DNA from: Holophagales bacterium UBA5066
Lineage (GTDB): Bacteria; Acidobacteriota; Thermoanaerobaculia; UBA5066
Reading direction: 5' to 3'
NCBI GenBank assembly: GCA_002414905.1
Contig: DIAY01000123.1
Span: forward strand, 15,306 to 37,743
Length of the DNA: 22,438 nucleotides
This document shows, piece after piece, positions 13,644 through 22,200 of the stretch (its first letter is position 1; every line of letters begins with the position of its first letter). The position numbers were made by a program, and so were the translations under genes. The notes beneath the pieces are model-generated. The model was not told the origin of the DNA, ran no database searches, and worked only from the letters and a program-made list of their open reading frames with translations.

Positions 13644-15350
13644 ATGAAGAGATTTTTTTTCGTGCTCTGTGTCGTCGTTGCGGTGACGACACTCGGCTTT
13701 CACGCGCACTACCCCTACCTCGACGACCCCGGCCTCGGGAAGACCGGTCTCGTCCTGGTTCTGGTCTCCCTGGCGTGCGCGGCGATCCTGCTCGCACCCT
13801 TCCGGAAGGGTACCGAGCCCGAGGCGGTCGCGGTTCACCGCGCGGATCTCTACTTCTGTCTGGCGGCGCTCCTGCTGGCGCTCGGCCTCTATCTCGTGGG
13901 AATCCGAAGCGCCGGGCCCTGGACCGAGGAAACGTGGTGGGTCGAGCAGTCCAGGGAGATCCTGGACGGCGTGCGAATCCACCCGATCGGGTTCAAGGGT
14001 GACCACCCCGCCAACTTCCAGGCCTGGCCGGCAGCCTTCGTCCTTCTGGTCACGCGGGACCCTCTCCTGGCGGTGAGGCTGCCCGGCGTCCTGTACGCCC
14101 TCGCCACGGCCTGTTTCTGTGCCGGCACGGTCCGGCTCTTCAGGCCCCGGGCGCTCCTCCTGCCCTCCTTCGTCCTGGCGGTCTTCTCGCTCACCCTGCT
14201 CTACTACTCGCACTCCGGGTGGAACGAGATGAGCATCGTGCCGTTCCTCATCAGCGGGCAGCTCTACTTCTTCGGCCGGGCCGCCCTGCGGAGAAGCAGC
14301 CGGGCGTTGCTGCCACTGGTCTTCTTCGCGGGGTTCGGCTTCTGGACTCTCTACACGCCTTTCGCCTTCTCGCTCATCGTCCTCGGCGGGCTGGCCGTCC
14401 TTCCGTCCTCCCGGATGCCGACGCGACAGAAACTTCTCTTCGGCCTCGCCTTCCTGCTGATCGTCGCACCCACGATCGGCAAGGCGATCGAGTATCCGGA
14501 AGTAGGCTTAACCCGGCACGAGGAATTCCTGAAAGGAGGCGAATGGGGGAGGCACTTCGACGAGAGGTATCGCCGCCTTCCCACCTACGCAGCCAACTTC
14601 GGGACGACCCTGCGGCACATGCTGCCTCCCCGCGACGCCATCGAGGAATGGAACCTGGCCGGGGTCAACCTCGAGGCGACGACGTCCGCACTGGCCCTGG
14701 TCGGGCTGCTTGCGGGCGCCGTCCGCTTCTCCTGGCTCCAGCGAAGCGTTCTCTTCGGTTCCTTCTTCCTGCTGCTGCCGGGGCTGGTTCTCTCCAATCC
14801 TCAGGCGAGCATCTGGCGCGAGCTGTGCCTCCTGCCCTTCCCGCTCATCCTGGCGGGCGTGGGCTGGTCTTTCCTCGTGGACGGGATCCGGGGCCGAGCC
14901 GGAGGCCGTTGGCTGGCACCCTCGGCCGGCGGTATCCTGATCGTCCTCCACCTCGGCATCTGGACTCATCGCTACATATGGTTCGAATTGCGCGATCCGG
15001 GCAACCCGCTCGGGGAGGCAGTCCTGGCTCTCCACTCGGAGACGCGCAGGGGAGTGGGCGACGCGACCGGTGTCGCGGTTCCGGATACAGACGGAAGACT
15101 CGTCTGGCGCTACTTCAACGCGCTCGAGTACGGGTATCCGGTCCCACCGCTCGTGTTCGGCTCGCCGGAAGAGCTGGAAACGCCCCTGCGGGACCGGAAG
15201 GTCGGTGCGATCGTGGTCCCGCTTCAAGAGGCGAGCCCGTCCCGCGAGGCGGTGAGCGGGTTCCTGTCCGGACATCAGATCCGAACCACCCAGGAGGCGG
15301 TGCTCGACAGGTTCGGCCGGCCCGCGGGGTGGATATTCTTCGTCCCGTAA
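13644..15350 (+). CDS. Multi-spanning membrane protein, GT-C glycosyltransferase-like
   Basis: A 568-residue protein with roughly ten hydrophobic segments, among them residues 4-19, 34-52, 69-87, 145-162, 170-188, 198-212, 221-250 and 264-278, and a soluble C-terminal domain from about 460. The layout (first loop with an acidic motif, GPWTEETWWVEQ at 91-102, then many helices) resembles PMT/ArnT-type GT-C lipid-linked glycosyltransferases. The acidic E95-E96 pair would be the candidate catalytic site. The family call is by architecture only, so it could be another polytopic protein. The ATG at 13644 has GGTGGAGAG about 7 nt upstream; ATG at 13626 is less likely. A T8 run at 13653-13660 lies in codons 4-6. 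It follows the NifS-SelD gene by 28 nt and its 3' end overlaps the next gene by 22 nt. Confidence 0.78.
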   Translation: MKRFFFVLCVVVAVTTLGFHAHYPYLDDPGLGKTGLVLVLVSLACAAILLAPFRKGTEPEAVAVHRADLYFCLAALLLALGLYLVGIRSAGPWTEETWWVEQSREILDGVRIHPIGFKGDHPANFQAWPAAFVLLVTRDPLLAVRLPGVLYALATACFCAGTVRLFRPRALLLPSFVLAVFSLTLLYYSHSGWNEMSIVPFLISGQLYFFGRAALRRSSRALLPLVFFAGFGFWTLYTPFAFSLIVLGGLAVLPSSRMPTRQKLLFGLAFLLIVAPTIGKAIEYPEVGLTRHEEFLKGGEWGRHFDERYRRLPTYAANFGTTLRHMLPPRDAIEEWNLAGVNLEATTSALALVGLLAGAVRFSWLQRSVLFGSFFLLLPGLVLSNPQASIWRELCLLPFPLILAGVGWSFLVDGIRGRAGGRWLAPSAGGILIVLHLGIWTHRYIWFELRDPGNPLGEAVLALHSETRRGVGDATGVAVPDTDGRLVWRYFNALEYGYPVPPLVFGSPEELETPLRDRKVGAIVVPLQEASPSREAVSGFLSGHQIRTTQEAVLDRFGRPAGWIFFVP

Positions 15351-16897
15351 ACCGCCCCGGGCATCCGATAGAATTCATCATCACTCGCTCGGGAACGACT
15401 CTTCGCCCCGTCCTCGCCGGGAGCCTTGCGGTTGTCCTGCTTGCCGGCGGCTGCCGGCGCGCTCCGGTACCGCAGCAGCAGACCGTCGTCATAGGCCAGG
15501 TGACTTCCGCAACCGACCTCGACCCGCACCTCCACGACGAGGAGTCGACGCACTCGGCGCTGTCCCACTTCTACGAGCGGCTCGTCGCCTTCGGGCCGGA
15601 CCTCGACCTCCGGCCCGAGCTCGCCGTGAGCTGGACGAACCCCTCCGACACCGTCTGGCGCTTCACTCTGAGGGGCGGAGTCCTCTTCCACGACGGCACG
15701 CCGTTCACCGCCGAGGACGTCGTCTTCAGCCTCCGGCGGGCGGAGAGGCTACCGGGCTCGCAGGTCGTCCACTACCTCCAGAACGTCACGAGCGTGACGG
15801 CCCTCTCCGGCCGTGAGATCGAGGTGGTCACCTCCTCCCCTTCCCCCCTGCTCCTCAACAAGCTGGCATTCGTGGCCATCGTTCCACGGTCGGCGCCGGA
15901 CCACGCCATCACGCGTCCGATGGGAACCGGTCCGTACCGGTTCGTCTCCGGGGTTCCCCGGCAGGCTCTCGAGGGAGAGGTGTTCGATCGCTACTGGGGA
16001 CCTCGCCCCGCATTCCCCCGCTTCCGGGTCCTGCCTCTCCCCGACTCCCTCTCCCGCGCGTACGCCCTCGTCGAGAGCCGGGCCGACATCGTTTCCAGGT
16101 TCCCGTTCGAGTTCGCCTCCTGGGCACGGGGACGGAAAGGGATGACGCTGGTCTCCCGGATCGGCCTCGGGGTGGCATATCTCGGCTTCTCGCTCCGGGA
16201 AGGGAGCCCTTACCGCGACCGGAGGGTACGGGAGGCGTTCTCCCTCGCGATCGACCGGTCCCGGATGATCGACGCTGCGGAGACGGATTACACCGTGAAC
16301 GCCGAGCAGTACGTCCCGGAGACCGTATTCGGGTACGCGCCCCAGTCCACCCCCTGGCCGTACGACGTCGCCCGCGCACGGGCTCTCCTGACCGAAGCCG
16401 GCCACCCCGGGGGAATGGACGCCACGCTCGTCCTTCCTGATACGCAGGCCGTTCTCGGGATGCGGCTCGGTGAGCTCCTGGGCGAGGCGGGCATCCGGGT
16501 GCGCGTGGAATCGCTCCCCTGGGACGACTACTACTCGCGCTGGCTGCGGCACGAGCTCGACCTCTCCGCATTTGCCTTCTCGGCGGGGACGGGCGACGCC
16601 TCGGACCTCCTCGACAGCGTCTTCCACTCGCCCTCGGCTTCCTCGGGCGCCCTGAACACCTCCGGATACTCGAGTGTCGCCTTCGACCGGCTCGTCGACG
16701 AGGCCGGCCGGCTTCTCGACCCGTACCAGAGGCGGAAGCTGATGAGAGAAGCGCTTGCTCTCCTCCGGGAGGACCTCCCGGCGATCCCGCTCGTCGCGAG
16801 GTCCAACCTCTACGCCGTGAGCGACGGAATCGCCTGGACGGCCCGGCTGGACCGCAGGGTGAGAGCCCAGGACATGCGCCCTCGCTCCGCTCGCTGA
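15329..16897 (+). CDS. Family 5 extracellular solute-binding lipoprotein (oligopeptide/dipeptide type)
   Basis: A protein of about 522 residues of the SBP_bac_5 (OppA/DppA) family. Hallmarks: ATDLDPHLHDE, FYERLV, LRPELAVSWT, WRFTLRGGVLFHDGTPFTAEDV, GTGPYRF, YRDRRVREAFSLAIDR and NTSGYSSVAFDRLVDEA. A lipobox (LLAGGC, Cys42 from the start used) indicates lipid anchoring on the outer face of the inner membrane or on the surface. The start is uncertain: GTG at 15329 is the only conventional start upstream of the lipobox in frame, gives a long 41-residue signal peptide, overlaps the preceding gene by 22 nt and lacks a clear ribosome binding site. No ABC permease or ATPase gene is in the window, so this is an orphan binding protein. 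It may be an uptake component or a receptor; substrate cannot be read from the sequence. Convergent with the radical SAM run, 22 nt away. Confidence 0.9.
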   Translation: MDILRPVNRPGHPIEFIITRSGTTLRPVLAGSLAVVLLAGGCRRAPVPQQQTVVIGQVTSATDLDPHLHDEESTHSALSHFYERLVAFGPDLDLRPELAVSWTNPSDTVWRFTLRGGVLFHDGTPFTAEDVVFSLRRAERLPGSQVVHYLQNVTSVTALSGREIEVVTSSPSPLLLNKLAFVAIVPRSAPDHAITRPMGTGPYRFVSGVPRQALEGEVFDRYWGPRPAFPRFRVLPLPDSLSRAYALVESRADIVSRFPFEFASWARGRKGMTLVSRIGLGVAYLGFSLREGSPYRDRRVREAFSLAIDRSRMIDAAETDYTVNAEQYVPETVFGYAPQSTPWPYDVARARALLTEAGHPGGMDATLVLPDTQAVLGMRLGELLGEAGIRVRVESLPWDDYYSRWLRHELDLSAFAFSAGTGDASDLLDSVFHSPSASSGALNTSGYSSVAFDRLVDEAGRLLDPYQRRKLMREALALLREDLPAIPLVARSNLYAVSDGIAWTARLDRRVRAQDMRPRSAR

Positions 16898-16919
16898 AGG
16901 CCCCGAATCGTCCTGTCGG

Positions 16920-18356
16920 TCACCTGAGACGGGCTGGGCCCGGCGCCGGGACTCCGCCGGGGCCCGCCGTTGTCGCGGTGCGCGTCCGGCCGCGCCAGCT
17001 CGCGCGCCGGCCGAGCACCTTCCAGATCGGCCCCCGCTGCTGCCTTCGGCGGAGCATCTCGAGGACGCCGGCGGAGGTGTTCACCTCGAGGCCGGGAACG
17101 ATCCAGGTCCGGCGCCGGCCCGCCTCCTGTGCCACCTGCTCCGCGATTCGTCGCAGGTCCGGCTCGGCCGGATAGAAGACCGGCTCGAGGAGGCTCTGTC
17201 CCTCGGCAACGACTTCCTCGCGAAGGGCGACGGCGTGAAGAGCGGTCCCCGCGTAGATCCGGATCCCGACCATGACGATGACCGCATCCGGTGCGAGCTC
17301 GTCCATGAGGGCCACGCTTTCGGCAATCGTTCCCTCGTCCTCGCCGGGACCGCCGAAGAGCAGGTAGTGCGCCGTGGCGACACCCGCGTCGAGGCAGAGA
17401 CGGGACGCCTCCCGGACCTCCTCGACTGTGAACGATTTGCCGAGACTTCGGAGCATGGCGGGTGAGCCCGAGTCGGTCCCGAGCTCCACCGCGTCGCAGC
17501 CGGCGCGCACCATCAGGTCGAAGAGCCGCGCATCGAGGTGGCCCGGATTGACGAAGGCCGACCAGGAGAGCCGGAGACCGTCGGCGATCATCGCCTCGCA
17601 GAGCTGCCGCGCGGCCGCCTCGGGGAAGTTGAAGATGTCGTCGCAGAACTCCACGTAGTCGACGCCGTGATCGTCGACGAGCGTCCGCAGCTCGCGGACG
17701 ACGTCGGCCACCGGGCGCGTGCGGACCAGGCTCCCCTCCAGGATCGGATAGGTGCAGTAGACGCAGCCGAAGGGGCAGCCCCGCTTCGTCTGGACGTTCG
17801 CCGCCCCACCTTCGGTCAGGTAGCGCGGCACGTCGAAGAGGCTTCGGTCCGGCGTGCCGACGGATGCCGGGATCCGCGGGCTCGCGGGCTTCCCGCCTCC
17901 CCCGATGACGACGCCGGGCAGACCCTGGAGCGGGATGCCCGCCTCGATGCGCTCGAGGACGTGCGGGAGGACCTCCTCCCCTTCGCCCACGACGCCACAA
18001 TGGGCCCCCGTCGCCGCGAGGAGCGAAGCGGGCTCGAGTGAGAAGCCGGAGCCGCCGAGGACGACGACCGCCCTCTCGCGGCAGAGGGCCACGACCTCCC
18101 GGACTCCGTCGACATAGGAGCGGTGGGTGGGCCACGTAACGTTATCGAGGTTGCGGATGGAGACGAGGACGACATCCGGAGACGTTTCGTGAAGAGCCTG
18201 GCGAACCGCCGCCGGGACGTCTTTCTCGAAGCAGAGGTCGAGGAGCCGCGAGGCATGGCCCGCGCGTTCCAGAGGTTCGACCAGGTAGGCGAGACCGAGC
18301 GGAAAGACGGGCGAGGGGTCCCTTTCCCGGTTCGCCGAGATCATCAGAACTCTCAC
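16920..18356 (-). CDS. B12-binding domain radical SAM protein (second of a pair)
   Basis: A 478-residue protein. Residues about 1-145 form a Rossmann-like cobalamin-binding domain (MRVLMISANR, VVLGGSGFSL, GVVGEGEEVLPHVLE). Residues about 188-390 are the radical SAM TIM-barrel, with the 4Fe-4S motif C194-x3-C198-x2-C201 (TKRGCPFGCVYCTYP) and later VEFCDDIFNF and VELGTDSGS. The C-terminal 30 residues are Arg/Gly/Pro-rich. A classic DxHxxG B12 motif is not visible, as in many members. The enzymes typically methylate or rearrange unactivated carbons, or act in ring formation; no substrate can be assigned. The start is GTG at 18356, with GGGAG about 8 nt upstream; ATG at 18344 is an alternative. 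It starts 27 nt after the stop of the other B12 radical SAM gene, indicating a shared transcript. Confidence 0.92.
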   Translation of the reverse strand: MRVLMISANRERDPSPVFPLGLAYLVEPLERAGHASRLLDLCFEKDVPAAVRQALHETSPDVVLVSIRNLDNVTWPTHRSYVDGVREVVALCRERAVVVLGGSGFSLEPASLLAATGAHCGVVGEGEEVLPHVLERIEAGIPLQGLPGVVIGGGGKPASPRIPASVGTPDRSLFDVPRYLTEGGAANVQTKRGCPFGCVYCTYPILEGSLVRTRPVADVVRELRTLVDDHGVDYVEFCDDIFNFPEAAARQLCEAMIADGLRLSWSAFVNPGHLDARLFDLMVRAGCDAVELGTDSGSPAMLRSLGKSFTVEEVREASRLCLDAGVATAHYLLFGGPGEDEGTIAESVALMDELAPDAVIVMVGIRIYAGTALHAVALREEVVAEGQSLLEPVFYPAEPDLRRIAEQVAQEAGRRRTWIVPGLEVNTSAGVLEMLRRRQQRGPIWKVLGRRASWRGRTRTATTAGPGGVPAPGPARLR

Positions 18357-18383
18357 CCTTCGCTCTCCCCTTCCCTCGGGCGG

Positions 18384-19679
18384 TCAGGCATCGGCCACCT
18401 TGCGTCGCAGCGCGCTTCGGAAACCGAAATTCATGGGGCCGAACGCCGGGAGCGAGCGGTGGAATCCGAGGCGACGCCACATCGAGCCGAAGGAATAGAA
18501 CTGACGGCAGAGCTGGTCGTAACCCTGCTGCAGCTCTTCCACGGTCATCCCCTTCGGCTGGTAATTCACGTGCTCCATGTCGTAATTTCGCCAGTCGCTC
18601 GAGAGGATCCGGCCCTCCGCCAGGAGACGCTTGCGGACCTTCGTTCCCGGGTAGGGAGTCAGGATGGGGAAGATCCCCGCCTCGATACGGGCCTTCTCGC
18701 AGAAGGCGAGCGTCCTCTCGAAGACGTCCGGCCCGTCGCCGTCCCAGCCAAGGACAAACGAGCCGAGGATGCCGATGCCGTTGTCGCGGAACGCTTTCGC
18801 GGCGTCGACGTAGCCGGCGACCCGGTTCGTCCTTTTCCCCATCGCCCGGAGGGCGTCCTCGTCGAGCGTCTCGAACCCGACGAAGAGACCGATGCACCCT
18901 GACTGCCCCGCCGCCGTCAGGAGCTCGGAGTCTTCCGCGAGGTCGAGCGATGCGTGGGAGAGCCACTTCAGGCCCATCCCGGTCATCCCGCGGAAGAGCC
19001 TCAGCGAGTAGGTCCGATCGGCGGCGATGTTGTCGTCGACGAAAAAGACGAAGGAGCCCGCCTTCCTCATCTCCTGGAGCTCGGCAAGGACCGCCTCCAC
19101 CGGGCGCTTTCGGTACCGCCGCCCGAAGAACGCCGTGACGGAGCAGAACTCGCAGTCGTGCGGGCAGCCCCGCGTCGTCTGGACCGTGTTCGTGAGGAGA
19201 TAGCCTTTGCCCTTGAAGATCGAGCGACGTGCGGCCGGGATCGCGGCCGTGTCGATCGGAGCGTCTGCCTTGTAGACCTTCCGGAGCTTTCCTTCCTCGA
19301 AGTCCGCGAGGAGCTGCGGCCAGACCGCCTCGGCCTCGCCCACCACGACGGCGTCGACGTGTCCGAGCGCCTCTTCGGGAAGGTTGCTCGCGTGAAAGCC
19401 CCCCATGACGACGGTCTTCCCGCGGCTCCGGAAGGCGTCGGCGATCTCGTAGGCGCGCACGGCCTGCGCCGTCATCGCCGTGATGGCGACGACGTCGGCC
19501 TCGGCCCCGGGATCGACCGGCCCGAATCCCTCGTCGCAGAGAGAGGTCTCCCAGGGTGGGGGCGTCGCCGCGGCGACGACGGCGAGAGAGAGGCTCGGGA
19601 AGCGGAACGACATCTCCCCCCAGAGTCGACCCTTCGGCCAGCCGGGCGAGACGAACAGGACTCCGGGCGCCACCACCAT
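18384..19679 (-). CDS. B12-binding domain radical SAM protein (first of a pair)
   Basis: A 431-residue protein. Residues 1 to about 130 are a B12-binding-like Rossmann domain (VLFVSPGWPKG, TVVMGGFHASNLPEEAL, DAVVVGEAEAVW). The radical SAM core holds C172-x3-C176-x2-C179 (TTRGCPHDCEFCSVT), FVDDNIAADRTYS and a VGFETLDEDALRAMGK strand. The C-terminus from about 360 (MTVEELQQGYDQLCRQFYS) fits the DUF4070-type extension that often follows such cores, as in hopanoid-methylase-like proteins. Substrate unknown. The ATG at 19679 was chosen because it starts the first beta strand; AGGA lies about 11 nt upstream, so the ribosome binding site is weak. 187 bp separate it from the oxidase gene upstream, and its downstream partner at 18356 encodes the same architecture with divergent sequence, which suggests two successive steps rather than simple duplication. 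Confidence 0.92.
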   Translation of the reverse strand: MVVAPGVLFVSPGWPKGRLWGEMSFRFPSLSLAVVAAATPPPWETSLCDEGFGPVDPGAEADVVAITAMTAQAVRAYEIADAFRSRGKTVVMGGFHASNLPEEALGHVDAVVVGEAEAVWPQLLADFEEGKLRKVYKADAPIDTAAIPAARRSIFKGKGYLLTNTVQTTRGCPHDCEFCSVTAFFGRRYRKRPVEAVLAELQEMRKAGSFVFFVDDNIAADRTYSLRLFRGMTGMGLKWLSHASLDLAEDSELLTAAGQSGCIGLFVGFETLDEDALRAMGKRTNRVAGYVDAAKAFRDNGIGILGSFVLGWDGDGPDVFERTLAFCEKARIEAGIFPILTPYPGTKVRKRLLAEGRILSSDWRNYDMEHVNYQPKGMTVEELQQGYDQLCRQFYSFGSMWRRLGFHRSLPAFGPMNFGFRSALRRKVADA

Positions 19680-19866
19680 CGCGCATTGTCCTCGAAGCGA
19701 GACTACGAATGCCACCCCGGTGGTCGACGCAGAATCGGACTCTGGAGCACTCCGGCCCACGCCCTTCGACGTGAGCGCTTCGACAGGATCCCCGCCGCCA
19801 CCGGTCCGGCGGCGGCGGCCGCACCCAGGAGCTCGCGCTCGCGGCGGCGCACGGCGCTCGAACGCC
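19680..19866 (-). other. Intergenic region between oxidase and B12 radical SAM genes
   Basis: 187 bp without a convincing ORF. A GC-only inverted repeat (arms 19792-19799 and 19808-19815, CCGCCGCC/GGCGGCGG, 8-nt loop) may form a hairpin on either strand but lacks a T-tract, so it is not a clear terminator. No promoter could be identified. Confidence 0.3.
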
Positions 19867-21024
19867 TCAGAGAACCATCGCCTCGTGGATGAGCGCGCCG
19901 CGTGCGAACCGCCCGAGCGAGAGGGCGGCGACGTCGACGCTCTCCGAACGCCCGCGGAGGATCAGCTCGGCGACGCAGCGTCCCGCGGCCGGGGCGTGCA
20001 TGACGCCGTGTCCCGAGAAGCCGGTGGCGAGGATGAGCCCCGAACGGCCGGGAACCTCTCCGAGGATCGCGTGGTGGTCCGGCGTCACCTCGTAGAGGCC
20101 CGCCCAGCTGCGCCGCTGATCGATTCCCGCTGCGGCGACGGCCGGGAACCGCGCCTCGAGAGCGTCGGCGAAGCGGAGGACGAACTCCGGGTCGCAGCTG
20201 GTGTCGAAACCCGGCCGCTCGTCCGCATTCGACCAGGCGACGAGGACGCGCTCCCCTTCCCGCCGGACGAGGACGCCGGTGTCGGCGTCGATCGTCATCG
20301 GGATGACGGGAGGCATGTCGTGGATCGGGCCCGTCAGGAAGAGGTGGCGGCGGACCGGTTCCACCGGCACGTCGACCCCGAAGGCACGACCAAGCCGAGC
20401 GGACCAGGCGCCCGCCGCGTTCACGACGACGGGGGCTGCGAAAGACCTGCCGTTCGCCGTTGAAAGGATCCACTCACCGGCCTTCTCCGCGGCCCCGGTC
20501 ACCTCGTGTCCGTGAAGGAAGGACACGCCGAGATGGGCCGCTTCTGAGGCGAAGAAACCGCAGAGCCGGCCCGGGTCGATGAAACCGTCCCGCGCCCCGA
20601 AGGTCCCGCCCGCCAGACTCTCCCCCGCAGCCCACGGGACGCGCCGCCTCACCTGTGCCGCGTCGAGGACCTCGACGTCGACGCCAGAGCTCCGCTGAAA
20701 CTCCACCGCCCGCTCCATCGCGGCGAGCTTCTCCGGGCTGTCGGTGAGGAAAAGGTAGCCCGCCTTCCGGTAAGCGGAGGGCTGGCCGATCTCCTCCTCG
20801 AGAGCATCCAGGATCTCCATCGAGAGGAGGGACATCCTGACGTTCACCTCCGTCGTGAACTGGGCGCGAATGCCGCCGTTGGCGCGAGAAGTGGAACCGG
20901 TCCCCGGGAGAGTCTCCCTTTCGAGCACCACGACGTTCCGGGCTCCCATCCGCGCCAGCTGGAATGCGACGCTGCAGCCGACGACTCCCGCCCCGACGAC
21001 GATCACAGAAGCCTTCTGTCTCAC
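19867..21024 (-). CDS. FAD-dependent oxidoreductase, DAO family (sarcosine/glycine oxidase-like)
   Basis: A 385-residue flavoprotein. The N-terminal FAD Rossmann motif is VVGAGVVGCS (G11-x-G13-x2-G16), followed by VVLERE. The family continues with GTGSTSRANGG, a substrate-side SAYRKAGYLFL segment, VVNAAGAWSARLG, GLYEVTPDHHAILGEVP and the terminal ATGFSGHGVMHAPAAGR FAD motif. This matches soxB/ThiO-type amine oxidases, which convert secondary or primary amino-acid amines to imines with release of peroxide. The exact substrate is not determinable. A GTG start at 21024 lies close behind AGGGG (2-3 nt), a tight spacing. It sits between a radical SAM/SPASM gene upstream and two B12 radical SAM genes downstream, all leftward. 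That setting suggests it oxidises an amine or amino acid in a shared pathway (inference). Confidence 0.9.
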   Translation of the reverse strand: MRQKASVIVVGAGVVGCSVAFQLARMGARNVVVLERETLPGTGSTSRANGGIRAQFTTEVNVRMSLLSMEILDALEEEIGQPSAYRKAGYLFLTDSPEKLAAMERAVEFQRSSGVDVEVLDAAQVRRRVPWAAGESLAGGTFGARDGFIDPGRLCGFFASEAAHLGVSFLHGHEVTGAAEKAGEWILSTANGRSFAAPVVVNAAGAWSARLGRAFGVDVPVEPVRRHLFLTGPIHDMPPVIPMTIDADTGVLVRREGERVLVAWSNADERPGFDTSCDPEFVLRFADALEARFPAVAAAGIDQRRSWAGLYEVTPDHHAILGEVPGRSGLILATGFSGHGVMHAPAAGRCVAELILRGRSESVDVAALSLGRFARGALIHEAMVL

Positions 21025-21031
21025 GGCCCCT

Positions 21032-21142
21032 CTATCTCTCCGGAAGCTCCGTCGCGGTCCCCGGGCGACACGAGGCGCCCGTCACCCGCCAGTCCCGTTC
21101 CCGCGGCGCCATCAAACCGTCGAAAGGGGTGCGGGCGATCAC
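21032..21142 (-). CDS. Candidate short ORF between SPASM radical SAM and oxidase genes
   Basis: A 36-residue reading frame with a GTG start at 21142, 5 nt after the stop of the radical SAM/SPASM gene, and a stop 7 nt before the start of the oxidase. The peptide begins MIARTPFDGLMAPRERDWRV and ends in a Cys- and Pro-containing tail (SCRPGTATELPER). It fills the gap exactly, as an operon gene would. Third positions are about 80% G/C, a little below the neighbours. The ribosome binding site is poor (GTAGGTG directly before the start). Could be a precursor peptide, a translational-coupling leader or chance. No database family recognised. Confidence 0.3.
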   Translation of the reverse strand: MIARTPFDGLMAPRERDWRVTGASCRPGTATELPER

Positions 21143-21147
21143 TGCAC

Positions 21148-22200
21148 CTACCCCGGGACCGCGGTGAAGAGCCCCCTGGCGACCCGCCGCGCTGCGTGAG
21201 ACAGCTCGCTCTGCAGGTCCCCCAGGATGCGACTCCGGTCGGTCAGCGACGCCAGGTAGAACGGCACGACGCAGCCGCACCGGTCGCAGTCCGCCTTGGG
21301 GCCCATCATGCACTTCTCCTTCTGCACGCCGTCGGGGGCGAAGGCGAAGGCCTTCCTGGAGAAGAGACAATTGTCCGTGACCTTGCGGCAGACGTCCGAC
21401 TTCATCATCCGGAAGGCCCGCTCGGGCAGGACGAAGAAGTCCCCGTAGATCGCCTTCAGCGCGAGGAGCTTGTCGAGAACGACGTCCCGCTCCGCGAGCG
21501 GGAGGAAGAGCTCGTCGTTCCCGTCGCACATGTCGCCGATCGGCGTGTAGAAGTCGAACGTCATGTCCCTGGCGCCCGCGCGGGACCAGTCGATGACCGC
21601 CTGCTCGAGGCACTCGACGTTCGCCCGCGTGATGCAGTAGGCGATGGTGACGCTCAGGTTCGGCCGCTCCGCGACGTTCCGCATGGCCCGCCGATAGATC
21701 CCCTTCCGGCGCCGGATCCGCTCGTGCGTCTCCTCGTCGCCGTCGATGGAGATGCACCAGCTCACGTCGGGCCAGTCGGGGAGAGGGATCGTGCCGTTGG
21801 TGACGACGGTGTTGAACCGGAAGTACTTCCGGCCGCGCTCGATCAGCTCCTTCCGGATGAGCGGCTCGCCACCCACCCAGGTGCACTGGAAAAACGGGAA
21901 CTTCAGACGCGACGTGCTCCGTTTCAGGTCCTCGAGCTTCGCGATCCACCCGTCGATGGAGAGCTCGGGCCTGTTCTCGTAGGCGGGCGCGTCCCCGTCT
22001 CCGCCCTCGAAGAAGTAGCAGTGCGAGCAGCGGAGATTGCACTCCTTGGAGACGTCGATCGAGCCGAAGCCGTTCCGCGGGATGCCGAAGAGGAAGAAGC
22101 CGACCTTGGCGAAGTCGTACGGGAGTATCCCGCGCGGCCTGCGGGCCGGGGGATCGTGACGGAGCGCCAGTCCCGGGCTCGGCTGGTCGGACACGGTCAC
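21148..22200 (-). CDS. Radical SAM protein with SPASM-like C-terminal Cys cluster
   Basis: A 350-residue protein. The radical SAM motif is C54-x3-C58-x2-C61 (SKECNLRCSHCYFFEGG), followed by FFQCTWVGGEPLI and CISIDGDEETHERI, typical of the peptide-modifying/anSME-like branch. The C-terminal cysteines (C271, C278, C297, C305, C308, C310; PKADCDRCGCVVPFYL) fit a SPASM/twitch auxiliary Fe-S site. Such enzymes often modify ribosomal peptides or proteins, but many act on other substrates. I prefer the GTG at 22200 because GAGG lies 5 nt upstream and the start overlaps the stop of a short upstream ORF (GTGA). GTG at 22206 adds two residues and has a weaker site. The leading 25 residues are Pro/Arg-rich. 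Followed at 5 nt by a candidate short ORF, then the FAD oxidase. Confidence 0.9.
   Translation of the reverse strand: MTVSDQPSPGLALRHDPPARRPRGILPYDFAKVGFFLFGIPRNGFGSIDVSKECNLRCSHCYFFEGGDGDAPAYENRPELSIDGWIAKLEDLKRSTSRLKFPFFQCTWVGGEPLIRKELIERGRKYFRFNTVVTNGTIPLPDWPDVSWCISIDGDEETHERIRRRKGIYRRAMRNVAERPNLSVTIAYCITRANVECLEQAVIDWSRAGARDMTFDFYTPIGDMCDGNDELFLPLAERDVVLDKLLALKAIYGDFFVLPERAFRMMKSDVCRKVTDNCLFSRKAFAFAPDGVQKEKCMMGPKADCDRCGCVVPFYLASLTDRSRILGDLQSELSHAARRVARGLFTAVPG

Noticed and set aside
14219..15328. Upstream extension of the solute-binding protein
   Set aside because: It overlaps the GT-C-like gene in another frame, and the extra sequence is Arg/Pro-rich with no domain; the lipobox requires a start close to 15329.
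16898..16975. GC-rich inverted repeat near the convergent gene ends
   Set aside because: It has mismatched arms, no T-tract and lies in the coding end of the minus-strand gene, so it cannot be called a terminator.
18142..19824. A 560-codon minus-strand frame spanning the B12 radical SAM gene
   Set aside because: Wrong frame relative to the CxxxCxxC-containing protein; Arg-rich shadow.
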